Made by a program: the position numbers and the translations under genes. Of a stretch of 64,000 bases of DNA, positions 11,916 to 23,000 are shown piece by piece (positions within the stretch are counted from its first letter, which is position 1; every line of letters starts with the position of its first letter). The notes under the pieces were generated by a model. It saw nothing but the letters and a program-made list of their open reading frames with translations, had not been told where the DNA came from and made no database searches. Origin of the DNA: Euglena gracilis (taxonomy: Eukaryota; Euglenida; Euglenophyceae; Euglenales); NCBI GenBank assembly GCA_039621445.1, contig CP154954.1, forward strand, positions 61,749,858 through 61,813,857. The letters are read 5' to 3'.

Positions 11916-12129
11916 CAGGCTTTTTTTTAAGACCCCCGGGGGGGTCCCCCCACCCACCCAGGGTGGCGCGGGACCCCCCGGGGGGGGGGGCCAAAAATCG
12001 GGCCCGTTAAAGGCAATTTTCAAAAATTTTCGGCGCTTTGCGCCGAAAAGGTATACCCGGTGCCTCCAGCCTGGACCCACCCACCCCCCCCTCCCCCCCG
12101 GGGGGTCTTCTGACTTAAAAAGAAGCCTG
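11916..12129. mobile_element. hAT-like MITE with exact 8-bp duplication (214 bp)
   Basis: Exact duplication atccagat at 11908-11915 and 12130-12137. The left end is CAGGCTTTTTTTTAAGAC and the right end, complemented, CAGGCTTCTTTTTAAGTC. C/G homopolymer walls surround the perfect core hairpin tttcggcgctttgcgccgaaa (12027-12047 region). Same family as 4988-5272, 35444-35730 and 51932-52223. It has no coding capacity. Confidence 0.85.
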
Positions 12130-12137
12130 ATCCAGAT

Positions 12138-13906
12138 GTGCGAGGAAGGGAAAGGAATGCTTCCCACAATTGAATGCAGAGACTAGGGTTCACTTTAGAA
12201 TTTTTATTTGCTTGAGTGACAGCACACAATGCTGTTCAAGGAGAGGAAAAGTGCTCTGTGATCTTTTGGGCAATACATCTGTATGCAGTGTACCAGGCCG
12301 GCGGCTCATGTTGTACAAAATGATTAGCGTCTTCCATCTTCGTGCTAGTTGCCCGGTGGGCTCACGGGGGGAGCCACTCCAGGTGGGCGACTGGGGACGA
12401 CTGCCTCCGTCCCTGGGGACGAACCTGAAGCAGGGCAGCACAAGCAGACCGAAACATCACGGATAAACAGCCCCGTTTTGTTCACAAGAAACAACACATA
12501 TCCCAACTTTTCAAAAATCATTTATTATTCTATTATTAAATACATTTTTGTATTGAATGTAGAAATGCAGCACAAAAGTTAAAAAAAAAACGTGGATGCT
12601 TGTTCGACCCACAATCTCCATTGGAACTTCCTGGTGACTGCCGCTGACGACTGCTGTCCCCTGACCGGCGGTCCTCATCCTGCTTCCTCTGCCGCCGAAC
12701 GGTTGTTGCCAGAAAATTACCTGAGATTCGCATCATTGCGATGCACCATCGAGGCCTAGCAAAGAAATAGTACAAGAGGCATCGGATACTGAGACACCCA
12801 TAACGATTCCAATTCCGAGATGTCCATACAATTCCGATACGGAGATACCAATATTCCAACTAAAATCCAACTGTCAATCCAGCTTTCCAAACAAACAACT
12901 TGTCGCAATGGCCTCGAGCCTTGCCACACGGAAAGACTGAGACGCCAGTGGTTACCCAAAAACCAGAACCCAAACGCCCTACAGCGAACATTTGACCAGC
13001 GAAAATCTCGGGGGGGTTACGTCAGACGCTATAGGAGGATAACCCCCAAATAACCTGGCAGGGTGCCAAATTACTAAAACCACCTTTTTTCACCTCCCCC
13101 CCTGCCATTATTGTTTGGATTATTTGGGTATTTGGGGTATATATGCCGAATGGGATTGAGGGCCAGAAAAGAGCACCCAAAGCTTGACAAGAGCAACCCA
13201 GGGACACTGGGGATGGAAATACCGGTGACAGCGGGAGTGCCTGGACCGCACAGTGCCTTTCGACGAGCGACCGCAGCACTGGTATCTGGAGGTATCTGGG
13301 GCACAGACTCACCATGCAGGGGTCCCTTATCACCCGGAGATGGGGGTGGGTGCAGTGAGTGTATGGCCCGACCGAAGACTGGGCTGGAAAAATTCTTCAA
13401 CGGTTTTTGGCCGGTTTTGGGAGGGTTTTGGGGGGGATGCACCCCCTTGGAGGGTCGTGCTTGGATGGGTTCGCAGAAAAAAGTGCGGTTTATGTTGACG
13501 CCTGGAGGAAAAGTGCCCCAGTGCCCCACGTGTCTAGCGGTAAAAACCCAAACTATCGAAGCCCCCTCGCCAAGGTGAGGGGGCACACCAGCGTGAAATG
13601 CGGCTATGATTCGGGGGCGTGGGCCTCGAAGAGGGCCTTACAGGCAAACACCAGCGCACCGGGAGGCAGCACCGCGTGTGCCTCCCTTGCCACTGGGGTA
13701 TATGCTGGTCCAAATGACACACAAGAAGGGCGTGCAAAGCATTCAAAGGCCACAACCTGATAAGGGTTATGCGCTTTCACACATACATATGTAAGCGCAC
13801 CTGGCAAATATTTCTGTACCCCATTGGGGGAATACATGTGCAGCGGTGTATGTGTATCTGTTCTCACGTACACATATGAAGGTAAAATTTGTGTTTGTGT
13901 TGTATT
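12138..13906. other. Non-genic spacer, possible minor exons
   Basis: No supported gene. Two patches are somewhat GC-rich (13180-13340 and 13600-13760) but lack a frame with clear coding bias. A short frame at 14028-14080 (DPVQIFLQGMHQGP) could be an upstream exon of the 14-17 kb gene, but no clean acceptor precedes it. Confidence 0.3.
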
Positions 13907-14224
13907 GAAGCGGAAAAGCGCTTCGCATGCAGTTTCAGAGGTCATTTATACATACGTTTCTTGTTTCATGCATATGATATATAGATATGCACAACACACA
14001 TCCGTATCATTTGTATCCTCCTCACGTCGGACCCCGTCCAGATCTTCCTGCAGGGGATGCACCAGGGCCCAGGTCGCACTTTGCTTGTGACTTTATTGGT
14101 GTGATTACATACAATGATTTATTCCAATGGTTTTGAATATGTCCCGTTTGGTAGGCTCCATAAACTTGTGTGTGATGCTTTAAAATGATCATTTTGCTTG
14201 TGAGTTGCTAATTCATATTCCCAA

Positions 14225-17200
14225 ATGCGTCCCGGTGCACCCGACGTTGCCCACCTCGTTCCTGTGGAGGTCGTCTGGTGGTTCCTGCGGCGGCTGGACA
14301 TGGCCACCGCCGACTGGGTGATGGTGATGAGCTCCCGGGCGGTGTTGACCGCCCAGCTGGCCGTGCGGGCGGGGAGCGCCATCAACCTGCTGTGGGGCGT
14401 GCCGACCCTGCAGGCGGGAGACGCGGAGGCGCAGCACCGCTGCCTGGACGACGTCGGCCGAGAAGTGAGGGTGGCCGACGGGCTGCCCCCTGTGATCTGG
14501 GTTCAGGGTGGTCAATGCTTTCCTTCATGTGCTGTCCCCTGACATGAAGTTGGTTCGGTCGTTTCATTACATCTTCACGATATCATTGAGGATATCATTC
14601 CATTCCCGTCTTTTCCTTATTTTTTAAAACTATCAGAAAGGAAGCATAAAACCGCTTCGAATGATGACTGTAATTTTTTTTGTTGTTCGCTCCCACTTGA
14701 TATTTTCAAACTCCCTTTGGCTTATGTATTGCCCTGCTGCCAAGGAAATACACAGCAGGATCATGCGCCACCTGGCTCTGAACGTCTCCGGCTTCATCCC
14801 GGAGGGGATGGAGACAACCGCCACAGCGCCGACGCCGGGGGACCCCCCGGCCCAGCAGGGCGGCCGGGACCCGAAAGAGTCCAAGTCCAAGGAGACCAAG
14901 GAGCCCCAGGACAAGCCCAAGGAGAAGGAGACCAAGGACAAGCCGGACAAGAAGACCAAGGACACGCCCAAGAAGGGCGGGCGCTCGGGGGAAGCAGTCC
15001 GCCTCCTCGCAGCAGCCGCCCCGGCATTCCTACGAGTCGTCCCCAGAGCCGCCGGAGCGCCCGACACACAGGGAGAGGCCTAATGTTGGATTGTCTGTGA
15101 TGTCTGTTTGGGAGGTGTGCCACAGGAGGTGGAATCCCGGTTGGTGGAACCGCGGCCGGCCGCGGCTGCCCATGGTGGTGGGAAAACGGCTGACCGCGGC
15201 CGGCCGCGGCCAGCCGCAGTCCCACTTTCGGAAAAATATTTTTTTCGAAAGTGGAACCGCGGTCGGCCGCGGTCGACTGCGGTTCCACTTTCATGAATTT
15301 TGAACAACGTTGTGGTGGGATGACGGTCAGCCGCGGTCAGCCGCGGTCAGCCGCGGCCAACCGTCGTCCCACCACAGCAAGCCATCACCAGCCTGCTCGT
15401 GTATGAAATGATACCAATCTTGTCCAAAGACAAAGTCTCCATCCGGCCAAATGCGTTTCAGAAGATCCTCAAGCAAAGTGTGCCACTTGGTGCCTACAGG
15501 AGAAGGCTTGCGGTAACCCTAATCCTAACCCTAACCCTAACCCTAACCCTAACCCTAACCCTAACCCTAACCCTAACCAGGGGGGGGGGAAAATGCAACT
15601 GGGCCCTTCAAATTAGGCAAGTCAAAAAAATGCAAAAAAATGCAAAAAAATGCAAAAAAATGCAAAAAAATGCAACTTGCATGAAAAACCTGAGAAAAAG
15701 CTGGAATATAACAGAGCTTTGCTGCCTAAGATCAAAAAAAATTTCCAGGGCAAAATATTTTATGCAAAAAAATGCAAAAAAAAATGCAAAAAAATCCATA
15801 AATATGGCAACCAACAACAAAATTTTTTTCCAGGGCAAAATATTTTATGTAGAAAATGCAAAAATATGCAAAAAAATTCAAAACATATGGCAACCAACTA
15901 CAAAAATTTTTCCGGGGAAAATATTTTATGCAAAAAAATGCAAAAAAATGCAAATTTCGGGAAAAGCCGATTATGCAAAAAAATGCAAATTATGCAAGTT
16001 GCATTTCCCCCCCCCCTGCCCTAACCCTAACCCTGACCCTAACCCTAACCCTGACCCTAACCCTAACCTTAACCCTAACCCTAATTGTTACCCAAACCCA
16101 AACCCTAACCCTAACCCTAACCCTAACCCTAACCCTAACCCTAACCCTAACCCTAACCCTGACCCTAACCCTGACCCTGACCCTGACCCTAACCCTAACC
16201 CTAACCCTAACCCTAACCCTGACCCTGACCCTAACCCTAACCCTAACCCTAACCCTAACCCTAACCCTAACCCTAACCCTGACCCTGACCCTAACCCTAA
16301 CCCTAACCCTGACCCTGACCCTAACCCTAACCCTAACCCTGACCCTAACCCTAACCCTAATTGTTACCCAAACCCAAACCCTAACCCTAACCCTAACCCT
16401 AACCCTAACCCTAACCCTAACCCTAACCCTAACCCTAACCCTAACCCTAACCCTAACCCTAACCCTAACCCTAACCCTAACCCTAACCCTAACCCTAACA
16501 AAGCAATGACTTCTCCTGATACCAATCGTCCACCCAAATTACACCAAGGCAGCGCGTTTCATCTGGATAAACAAGCGTGGAATGCATCCTGCGGAACAGG
16601 AGGCAGTAACAGCACCGCCCAGCATGATCGTCTTAGACTCTGTGTGCGGGATTACCAGGGTGGAGCCAATTTCCGAGATTTTAAGCCTTCCTTTCTGCCA
16701 GCAAATGGCAATGCTCTTGGCCGTTGATAAATGCAGGCAGGGTGAAAGCTGGGCAGCCGTCGGAACTGAGCCGGCTGGTGATGGTGCCTGATTACTGCAT
16801 AGATGGTCCGCCCTGGTGGAACCGCGGCTGACCGCGGCTGACCGCGGCCAGCCGCGGTTCCACCAGAGACACGTTACAGAATGCCCCTGGTGGGACCGCG
16901 GCTGGCCGCGGTTCCACCAGCAACACTTTTCAAATTGCTCTTGGTGGTGGCCGCGGCTGGCCGCGGCCGGCCGCGGCCAGCCGCGGCCGGCCGTCATCCC
17001 ACCATGGTGGACGCGACGGTCGCCGCCGGTCGACCGCCGGTCCACCTCCAGCGATTCCACCTCCTGTGGCAACCCCCCCATGTCTGTTTCAATATGTCAT
17101 GTTTCAGGTTGTCAGTAATTTAACATTTTTCTTTGATGAAACGTTTTACCGCTTCCTTGTTAATCAATCTCATTTTATTTGAAGTGTTTTGCATTCTGTT

Positions 17201-17348
17201 GCAATTTGGTTCCACTGAGATTCAACACAGTGGTTTCTACTCAAAATGGTTATCTGCGCTCTATGTCTCTAGGTTGTGCCGCTCCCTGATGCCGAGGAGG
17301 CGGTCCGCCCTGGAGAACATCCAGGAAATGGTGGTGGGCGACGAGTGA
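14225..17348 (+). CDS. 3' part of an unrecognised three-or-more-exon gene
   Basis: Exon A runs from about 14225 (possibly from an acceptor near 14270) to 14464 and encodes ...[17 protein letters not shown]... through ...CLDDVGRE, ending at a GTGAGG donor. Exon B starts at 14745 after 'gccaag', in phase, with [17 protein letters not shown], then a Lys/Glu/Asp-rich stretch ([14 protein letters not shown]). The last exon, 17273-17348, reads [16 protein letters not shown]... to GDE and a TGA. Within exon B the best coding frame appears to change near 14985 (a GGGGG run): the original frame runs on to a stop near 15082, while the +1 frame gives a Ser/Gln/Pro/Glu-rich stretch. This may be a real frameshift, a mis-read or an unseen intron. 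The intron before the last exon holds a 1969-bp element. I do not recognise the product; the position among repeated palindromes hints at a transposon gene. Confidence 0.5.
15140..15370. repeat. GC palindrome block 'CCGCGGCCGGCCGCGG', left side
   Basis: Multiple overlapping palindromes of the form tgaccgcggccggccgcggc, interrupted by a 70-bp A/T segment with 'tcggaaaaatatttttttcga'. The mirror block lies at 16815-17040. Blocks of this kind inside terminal repeats often serve as binding sites for a transposase; that role is inference. Confidence 0.8.
15518..16499. repeat. Interstitial telomere-type array (CCCTAA)n
   Basis: About ten CCCTAA units at 15518-15578 and about 80 units (CCCTAA with interspersed CCCTGA) at 16019-16499, with two 'ccctaattgttacccaaaccc' interruptions at about 16078 and 16357. 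CCCTGA variants are concentrated in 16030-16350, and the last 120 bp are nearly pure. The complement TTAGGG is a common eukaryotic telomere motif. The array lies inside a transposon-like unit and is not a chromosome end here. Confidence 0.9.
15579..16018. mobile_element. MITE inserted in the telomere-type array
   Basis: Family member of 7809-8367: the same 'aggggggggggaaaatgcaact' left end (within 15579-15601), the same right end (agttgcatttcccc followed by C run and CTG), the same internal 'gagaaaaagctggaatataac' segment. The flanks are ccctaacc (15571-15578) and ccctaacc (16019-16026). The phase jump of the hexamer array is consistent with an 8-bp duplication, though a 2-bp one would fit equally because of the 6-bp period. 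Confidence 0.75.
16815..17040. repeat. GC palindrome block, right side
   Basis: Inverted counterpart of 15140-15370 with repeated 'ggctgaccgcggctgaccgc' and 'tggccgcggccggccgcggc' units. It belongs to the 15111-17079 element. Confidence 0.8.
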
Positions 17349-18855
17349 GCCGGTGGCTGTGGCGGCCGCGGTGGCAGCGGGCGGCTGGTGCCGCCAGCGA
17401 GGGAGGGATAAGAGAGAACCAGACCCAGACCGGACCAGACCCATACCCACACCCAGAACCAGTCCTCAACCATGCGCACACCTTCGCCACACCACACCCA
17501 CCCATTTCGCCGTGTCTTTCATTTGTGTTTGTCTTTGGCATGGCTGCGGAACTCGGGGCTGTGAGGTTTGTTCGAGCTGTGACCTTTGTGTTTTGAGAAA
17601 CAGAGTTGCCAATCTACAAAATGCTCGGTTTATGGTGCTTTGCTTCGGGATGCAATGCATCTTCTCAATACTGTTTGATGAGGGATTCATGTTTGTTGGG
17701 TACTTCAAATTTGGCATATGCTGTTACATTCTACATTCAGCTGGTTCAGTGCTGTTGGCATTCCAATGTAATCAGTTTGGGACCCTGATTTGTAGTAAAT
17801 TTATTCTCTTTGATTTGAGGAAGCGGAAAACCGCTTCATCGTTTTCCCGTTTGCAGGTTTTCCCTCCTACCCGCTTATGATGGCTATATTCCTCAAGCGC
17901 GGACTTTGATATTACAGGTCTGTATTGTTCCGTGTCTTACATTTGTATACCCTTTGTTGTGGCTGTAATGTCTTCTGGGGGATGTACTAGTTAAACTTAA
18001 TGCCAATGATTACTGCTGAGTTCGTCCGATTCATCACACCTTTCCGAAATGATTAACGATGGTACGTTGGAAGGATTATTCACTGTTTGAACTGCATTCA
18101 CTTCCATCTGATTTAGCACTTTAATTTTCTGTTTTCTATTGAAGCAGTTTTCCGCTTCCTTTTTCGTTTTTGGAAAAATTTCTTGACTTTGCATTGGTAT
18201 TCCGTTATGCATGATTCTTTCTGTGTCGATTTTGGTGACCTGTGCATGATTTTGAAGCAGAATGTCATTTTTACCGCTTCCTGTATTTCGTATTTATTTT
18301 TTCCCCCTTTGGAGGGGGTTTCGCCTTCTTCTGTCTCTGGTGGCAGCTGACATGAGGTGTGTATCTGCTCTTTATTGCTGTATTTGAAATTTCTGTAGGG
18401 TTTTCGTTCATTTGGACTTAATTTCAAAATTTAAGTGGCATTTCAGGTTTGATTTGGAGTTTATAGAACTTCATTACTTCAAGCCAAACGTCCATCAGAA
18501 ATGGCCGAAATTGGGACTTCTTCTAAAACCTTCAAAAAAAGGCCATTTTGGAAGCGGTTTTCCGCTTCCTTTTCCGTTTCGGAGGGGTTAAACTTTTTGG
18601 GCAATTTATGCCTCCTAAGTAATTTGGTGTCCAGTTCCAAATTTTGGGTGGTAGATGCCTAATTTTGAGTGGCAAATGCCTAATTGTGGGCCAATTCCTA
18701 TTTTCAGAGGCAGGTGCCTAATTTGCCTAATTTGATAAATCAATTCTTAATTTTCAGTGAATTTAACTGATGGACCTTGCCTGTGAACTTGCTTTGATGG
18801 GGGTGTCCCCCCTGACCCCCCGTGACCCAACCTACGACCCTTTTCGGCCAAAATT
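17349..18855. other. Non-genic spacer with palindromes and 'CCTAATTTG' repeats
   Basis: Downstream of the stop at 17348 there is no further coding-like exon. The stretch carries five of the GAAGCGG palindromes. From 18600 it contains degenerate 'gatgcctaattttg' units. Similar units continue at 32990-33110 on the far side of the big transposon, so the transposon split this repeat. Confidence 0.5.
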
Positions 18856-18860
18856 TTCCA

Positions 18861-18925
18861 CTTAGGCGGCCGAATTCGCACTTAAGCTTTTTTTCATTTG
18901 ATTTGCGCAATTGCGCAAACTTACC
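18861..18925 (+). repeat. Left terminal inverted repeat of the 14.1 kb transposon
   Basis: About 60 bp matching the right end in inverted orientation, then about 50 bp more shared with the left ends of the two shorter copies (…accctgtaccctg… at 18946-18960, 23547-23561 and about 8718). The inner part holds a gcgcaattgcgc palindrome at 18905-18916. Confidence 0.85.
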
Positions 18926-18929
18926 ACTT

Positions 18930-20073
18930 TTTTTATAACCCCCGAGACCCTGTACCCTGTCCGCCGAAAAAAATTTTTGTGATCGCGAACGGAACTCGTT
19001 AGGGCTGGGCAATTCGAACCCCTTCGAATACAAAGTCCTAACTGGACTTCGCGACCGGACGGACGCGCGAAATTTCGTATCTCCCCCTCTCCGCAGCTGC
19101 TTTCTTTCCCGCCGCCCGCGCGGCACCTGTCTACACCCACTCCCACCCCACAGCTGCCCGCGGCAAGCAACTGGCCAGATCCGGCGGCGTACAGGTTTTG
19201 ACTTTTGGGTGTCCAGATGTGACCTGTGCATATCAATTGTTCGGCTGGCGATGAAACTGGACACCCTTGGTGGATTTGAGAATTATTGTGAGGGTGTGTT
19301 GGGTGCCAGGACCTGCGAATTACGAAGCGATTGTTTATGTTGAAAGAGGGGTATGACACCCCCTGTCTTGAAGGAGTGCGAAGAAACATCCATCAAATTA
19401 GAACCTTCCAGTTGGTGTACAACAGAAATTTACTTGTGGCGCGTTGCACACTTGCGCAATTGCGCGCATCAAACGATTGCTTCCCGATTGTGAATTGAGT
19501 TGCTGAGAATGGGTTTGTGACACCCGAGATATGTGTCAGTGATGAAAGGTGGTACCGTTTTACTTGCGCAATTGCGCGCACAATTTGTTGCTTTTTTGTT
19601 GTGCGGCCACCCAGTGGGTGTGGTGTGACCAATGAAACACTTTGGACGTTATGGGTTACTCAGTGGAGCGAAAGGGGGCCTGATTTGTATGACTGTTGGA
19701 GATGTTGTGACTCCTGAGATGCCATGCTGACAACCAATTTGCGAGTGTGTGCGTGATGTGCGTGGTGGTTACGGCCATATGATGGCGTTTGATTGCTGTT
19801 CCCCTGCCTGGAGCTAACCTACATGGCGGATGACCAGGCGGGGTATAGCCGTGAATTGTTGTGATCCTGTTTCCTTGTTGACTTGCGCAATTGCGCGCAC
19901 AAAAACGTATCCAAAGAAAAAAAAATGACTCATAAGGATGTGTGGATGTGTAGTGTGTGAGTGGTGTGTGTGCCATGCATGCATTCTGAATGGTGGAAGT
20001 GACCGGTGTTATGTTGGCGGAATGGTGGGTTTTTGGTAAAAGGTGGTGGGCCGCCGGATCTGAAGGGGACTGA
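18930..20073. other. Upstream region of gene 1
   Basis: About 1.1 kb without a supported exon. It carries three GCGCAATTGCGC palindromes (19454, 19566, 19885). The promoter of gene 1 should lie here, but I see no recognisable core promoter motif. Confidence 0.45.
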
Positions 20074-23000
20074 ATGGAGTCCTCCCAGGCCAGCAGCACC
20101 CACTCCCGCCGCCGTGGCTACGAGGGCTACAGCGAGGAGGCCGCCCAGGCCGCGGAGTTGGGGAAGCTGCTGGGCCAGCTGGTGAAGGCCCACTACGCCG
20201 CCACGTACGAGGAGTTCGTGGCGGCGGTGGTGCAGCGCGGCCACCCGCTGCAGACCCTGGTGGTGCACGTGGCGCACACCCGGGTGCCGCTGCGGACGGA
20301 GGGCGGCGCGGCGCTGCTGGACGAGCTGGCCCGGGAGCCCCGCCGGCCCCGCATCGAGCTGCTGCTGAAGGACGCCTGGGCGGTGTACCGGGCGCTCCGA
20401 CAGCACGCCTGCCCGCGCGCGGCGCAGCGGGTGGTGGCGGAGGAGCACGAGGCGCCGCTGGCCCGGCACCGGGCGGCCAGCCGACTGCTGCGGCCCAGCG
20501 GGATCCTGCCGGGGGAGCCGGTGTGGAACCGGCAGTGGCGGCGGGAGCGGGCCTGCGAGCGCCTGGAGGACCTGTGGCAGCAGTCGGAGGGGCGGAGCTG
20601 CGTCCTCTGGTTCGACAACTTCTGGAAGCGAGCGATGACGTCGAACCCGAGGATGGTGATCCGCACCCACGACTGCTGCGTGATGTCCATGATGCGGACG
20701 GCGGTGGGCGGCATCCCGGAGTACCCGGGGTACCCGTCGCTGGAGCAGCTGCTGGGCCGCATCCCCCGGGTGTCCGCGCGGCTGGTGCGCAGCGACCTGC
20801 CGGCGTTCCTGGAGCTGGTGGCCGAGATCGGCGCACGCCCGCTGGAGGCGCACGAGCTGCGCGTACCGCTGGACGTGCCCCGAACATCAGAGGGACTGTG
20901 TGTGTTTTTTTTTTCTCTTTTTGAAACGGTCTGCGTCGGTGGATGGGTCGAGGGGTGTGAACAACCTGTGTACATTGGTGTCGATGTCCTGGAGGGTTGA
21001 GGTTGTGACTGGGTCTCAGTTGGACGAAGTTGAATTGCTACGTAATGTGCGCGCAATTGCGCAAATGTTACGAAAGAAGTGTTTGAAATTCAGTGAGGTG
21101 AGGCAACTGGCAGACAGTACTATACGCAGATTTCTCTTTTGTGCTGTCAGTCCCATTTGACTTGCGCATTTGCGCGCACCATGTGAACTGAAGTGAGTTC
21201 CAGTCCTGAGTCACTCTCTGCATCTGTTGAATATTTGCAAAGCAACTTTTGATGCGCGCATTTGCGCAAATGCGCGCATCAAAAGTTGCTTATGGTCCGT
21301 TTTGTAGCAGGGGTGTTACTATGCACTTGGTGTTACACACAAGGCGGCGGCTCTGATGCGGCTGAGAGAACGCCCGCGTCCCGGTGTGGCGCCCCTTCAT
21401 GCTGACGGACGACCGCATCTCCTCCCAGGTGGGGATGCTGAATGTCCTCCGCTTCCTGAAGGGCGACGTCCTGGGCCGCGTGAGGGCGCCGCTGCCCCTG
21501 CTGGTGGACATCAACCTGTGGTACCGCCAGCTGAAGGTGGTCTACGGGCGGGAGTGCCAGCGGTGGGACGCGGGCGAGGCGCTGCGGCAGCTGCCCCCGC
21601 TGTACGGCGTGTGGCACGCGTGCAAGCAGGTGCTGTACGTGCTGTACCGCCGCCTGCTGCCGCTGTTCCTGTTCCTGCAGCGGGGCACGATGGCGCCGGG
21701 GGAGCAGTGGTCGACCAAGCCGAAGGTGCGGGCGCTGGAGATGTGGGTCGGCGCCATGCTGCTGGTGCCGGCGGACCGCCGCGCCCGCCTGCGACGGCTG
21801 ATCCGGACCCTGCGGCGGCGGCGGGACACCGTGGTGCCAGAGGTGGAGCGGCGGCGGCAGAAGACGCAGCAGGCCCGGCGCAGGCAGGAGGAGGCGGAGC
21901 GGCAGACCGCCCGGCAGGTGCGGCACGCGACGGCCAGCGCCAAGATGGAGCGGGCGTGGCAGGCCGGAAGCCGGCAGATGGAGTGCATCCGGGCGTTGGA
22001 GCACTGCCGCCGGAAGGAGGCCCAGGCGGTGGAGGCCCTGGAGAAGCTGGAGCGGGACCTGGCTGTGGCGCAGGCACTGGAGGACCTGCTGCTGGTGTGG
22101 GCGCCGGCCTGCTTCGCGCTGGGGTGGCAGGTGCGGGAGTGCCACTGGGAGGAGCGGCGGCCGCAGACCGGCGGGCAGGCGCGGAAGGTGCTGTGCAACG
22201 CCCTGACGATGCTGCTGCACCTGGAGGCGCCGACACCCGGGCACCGCCCACAGGGCCACTCCGACTACGTGCGGACGCTGGCGTGCGCGCTGCTGATGTG
22301 GGACCGGTGGCACGAGGACCTGCCCGCCTGCTGTTTCTCAGAGGAGGTCAACGAGGCGACCCTCAGCAGGCTGGGCGGGTCGATGCAGCAGCACCCGGAG
22401 GCGGTGGAGGTGGAGGACGTGATGGACCTCTACCTCCTGGTGCGGCAGGGGCACCACGGCGCCCGGGAGCTGCGGGCGGGCGGGGTGGACCGGCGGTGGC
22501 TGGCGGACTGCCTGCGCAACCTGGACGACCTGCTGGACGGCAGCGAGCTGCGGCCCCCGCTGGACGCCCCCGACCGGCTGGTCCACCAGATGGTGACGTA
22601 CGCCTCAGTGCGGGGGCTGCGCCGAGAGCGACGGCGGCAGCCGGAGGAGCTGGACGCGGACGAGGGGGAGGAGTCCGAGGACCAGTCCGTGGTTCCGCGG
22701 TGGCCGGACGGCTGGGTGGGCCCGCCGTCCCTGCTGGCGCCGGACGCGGGGCCGAAGGGTGAGACGGCCCTGAAGGACGTGCTGCAGTATGCGCTGCGGA
22801 CGCTCCTGAAGGACCAGGTGCCCTCTGCTGACGCCGCTACTGAGCTGGACCAGCTCTGCTTCGACGCGCAGACAGGCCGCAGTCGGCGGTCGCAGGCGCA
22901 GCTGGACCTGTGCCACGTCCACTGGGACAGCGTGCTGGGTCGCCGTCGTCCACGCCAGGAGAGAGCTCCTGGGCAGGCAGCATCCAGACTCCCGGTTGGT

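Larger units (their letters stand above)
15111..17079. mobile_element. Mutator-like element with 10-bp duplication (1969 bp)
   Basis: Exact duplication atgtctgttt at 15101-15110 and 17080-17089. The inverted ends share a G-rich start and then gccacaggaggtggaatc (15119-15136 and, complemented, 17053-17070). A 10-bp duplication with ends of about 27 bp fits the Mutator-like group better than others. Subterminal zones on both sides (15140-15370 and 16815-17040) are dense in palindromes such as ccgcggccggccgcgg. The middle is telomere-type repeat. I see no transposase. It sits in the last intron of the 14-17 kb gene. Confidence 0.8.
13907..18569. repeat. Dispersed palindrome GAAGCGGTTTTCCGCTTC (seven sites)
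   Basis: Sites: 13907-13924, 14641-14658, 17138-17155 (half decayed), 17819-17837, 18141-18159, 18254-18281 (halves separated by a spacer) and 18550-18569 (perfect 20-bp ggaagcggttttccgcttcc). All lie in introns or flanks of the 14-17 kb gene. The pattern parallels the GCGCANNTGCGC sites of the CTTAGG transposon and suggests a second, separate element family whose ends I could not find. Confidence 0.7.

Noticed and set aside
15518-16499. A true chromosome end.
   Set aside because: The array is internal, flanked on both sides by the same transposon-like unit with a 10-bp target duplication, and contains many CCCTGA variants.
16018-16509. Asn-Pro and Leu-Thr repeat frames over the CCCTAA array.
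   Set aside because: A hexamer repeat keeps all frames open. No flanking coding sequence supports a protein.
18861-18890. The end repeat contains EagI, EcoRI, AflII and HindIII sites in a row and looks like a cloning polylinker.
   Set aside because: The same sequence, with natural base changes that destroy some of these sites, occurs at six element ends in matched inverted pairs with different target duplications. It is native.
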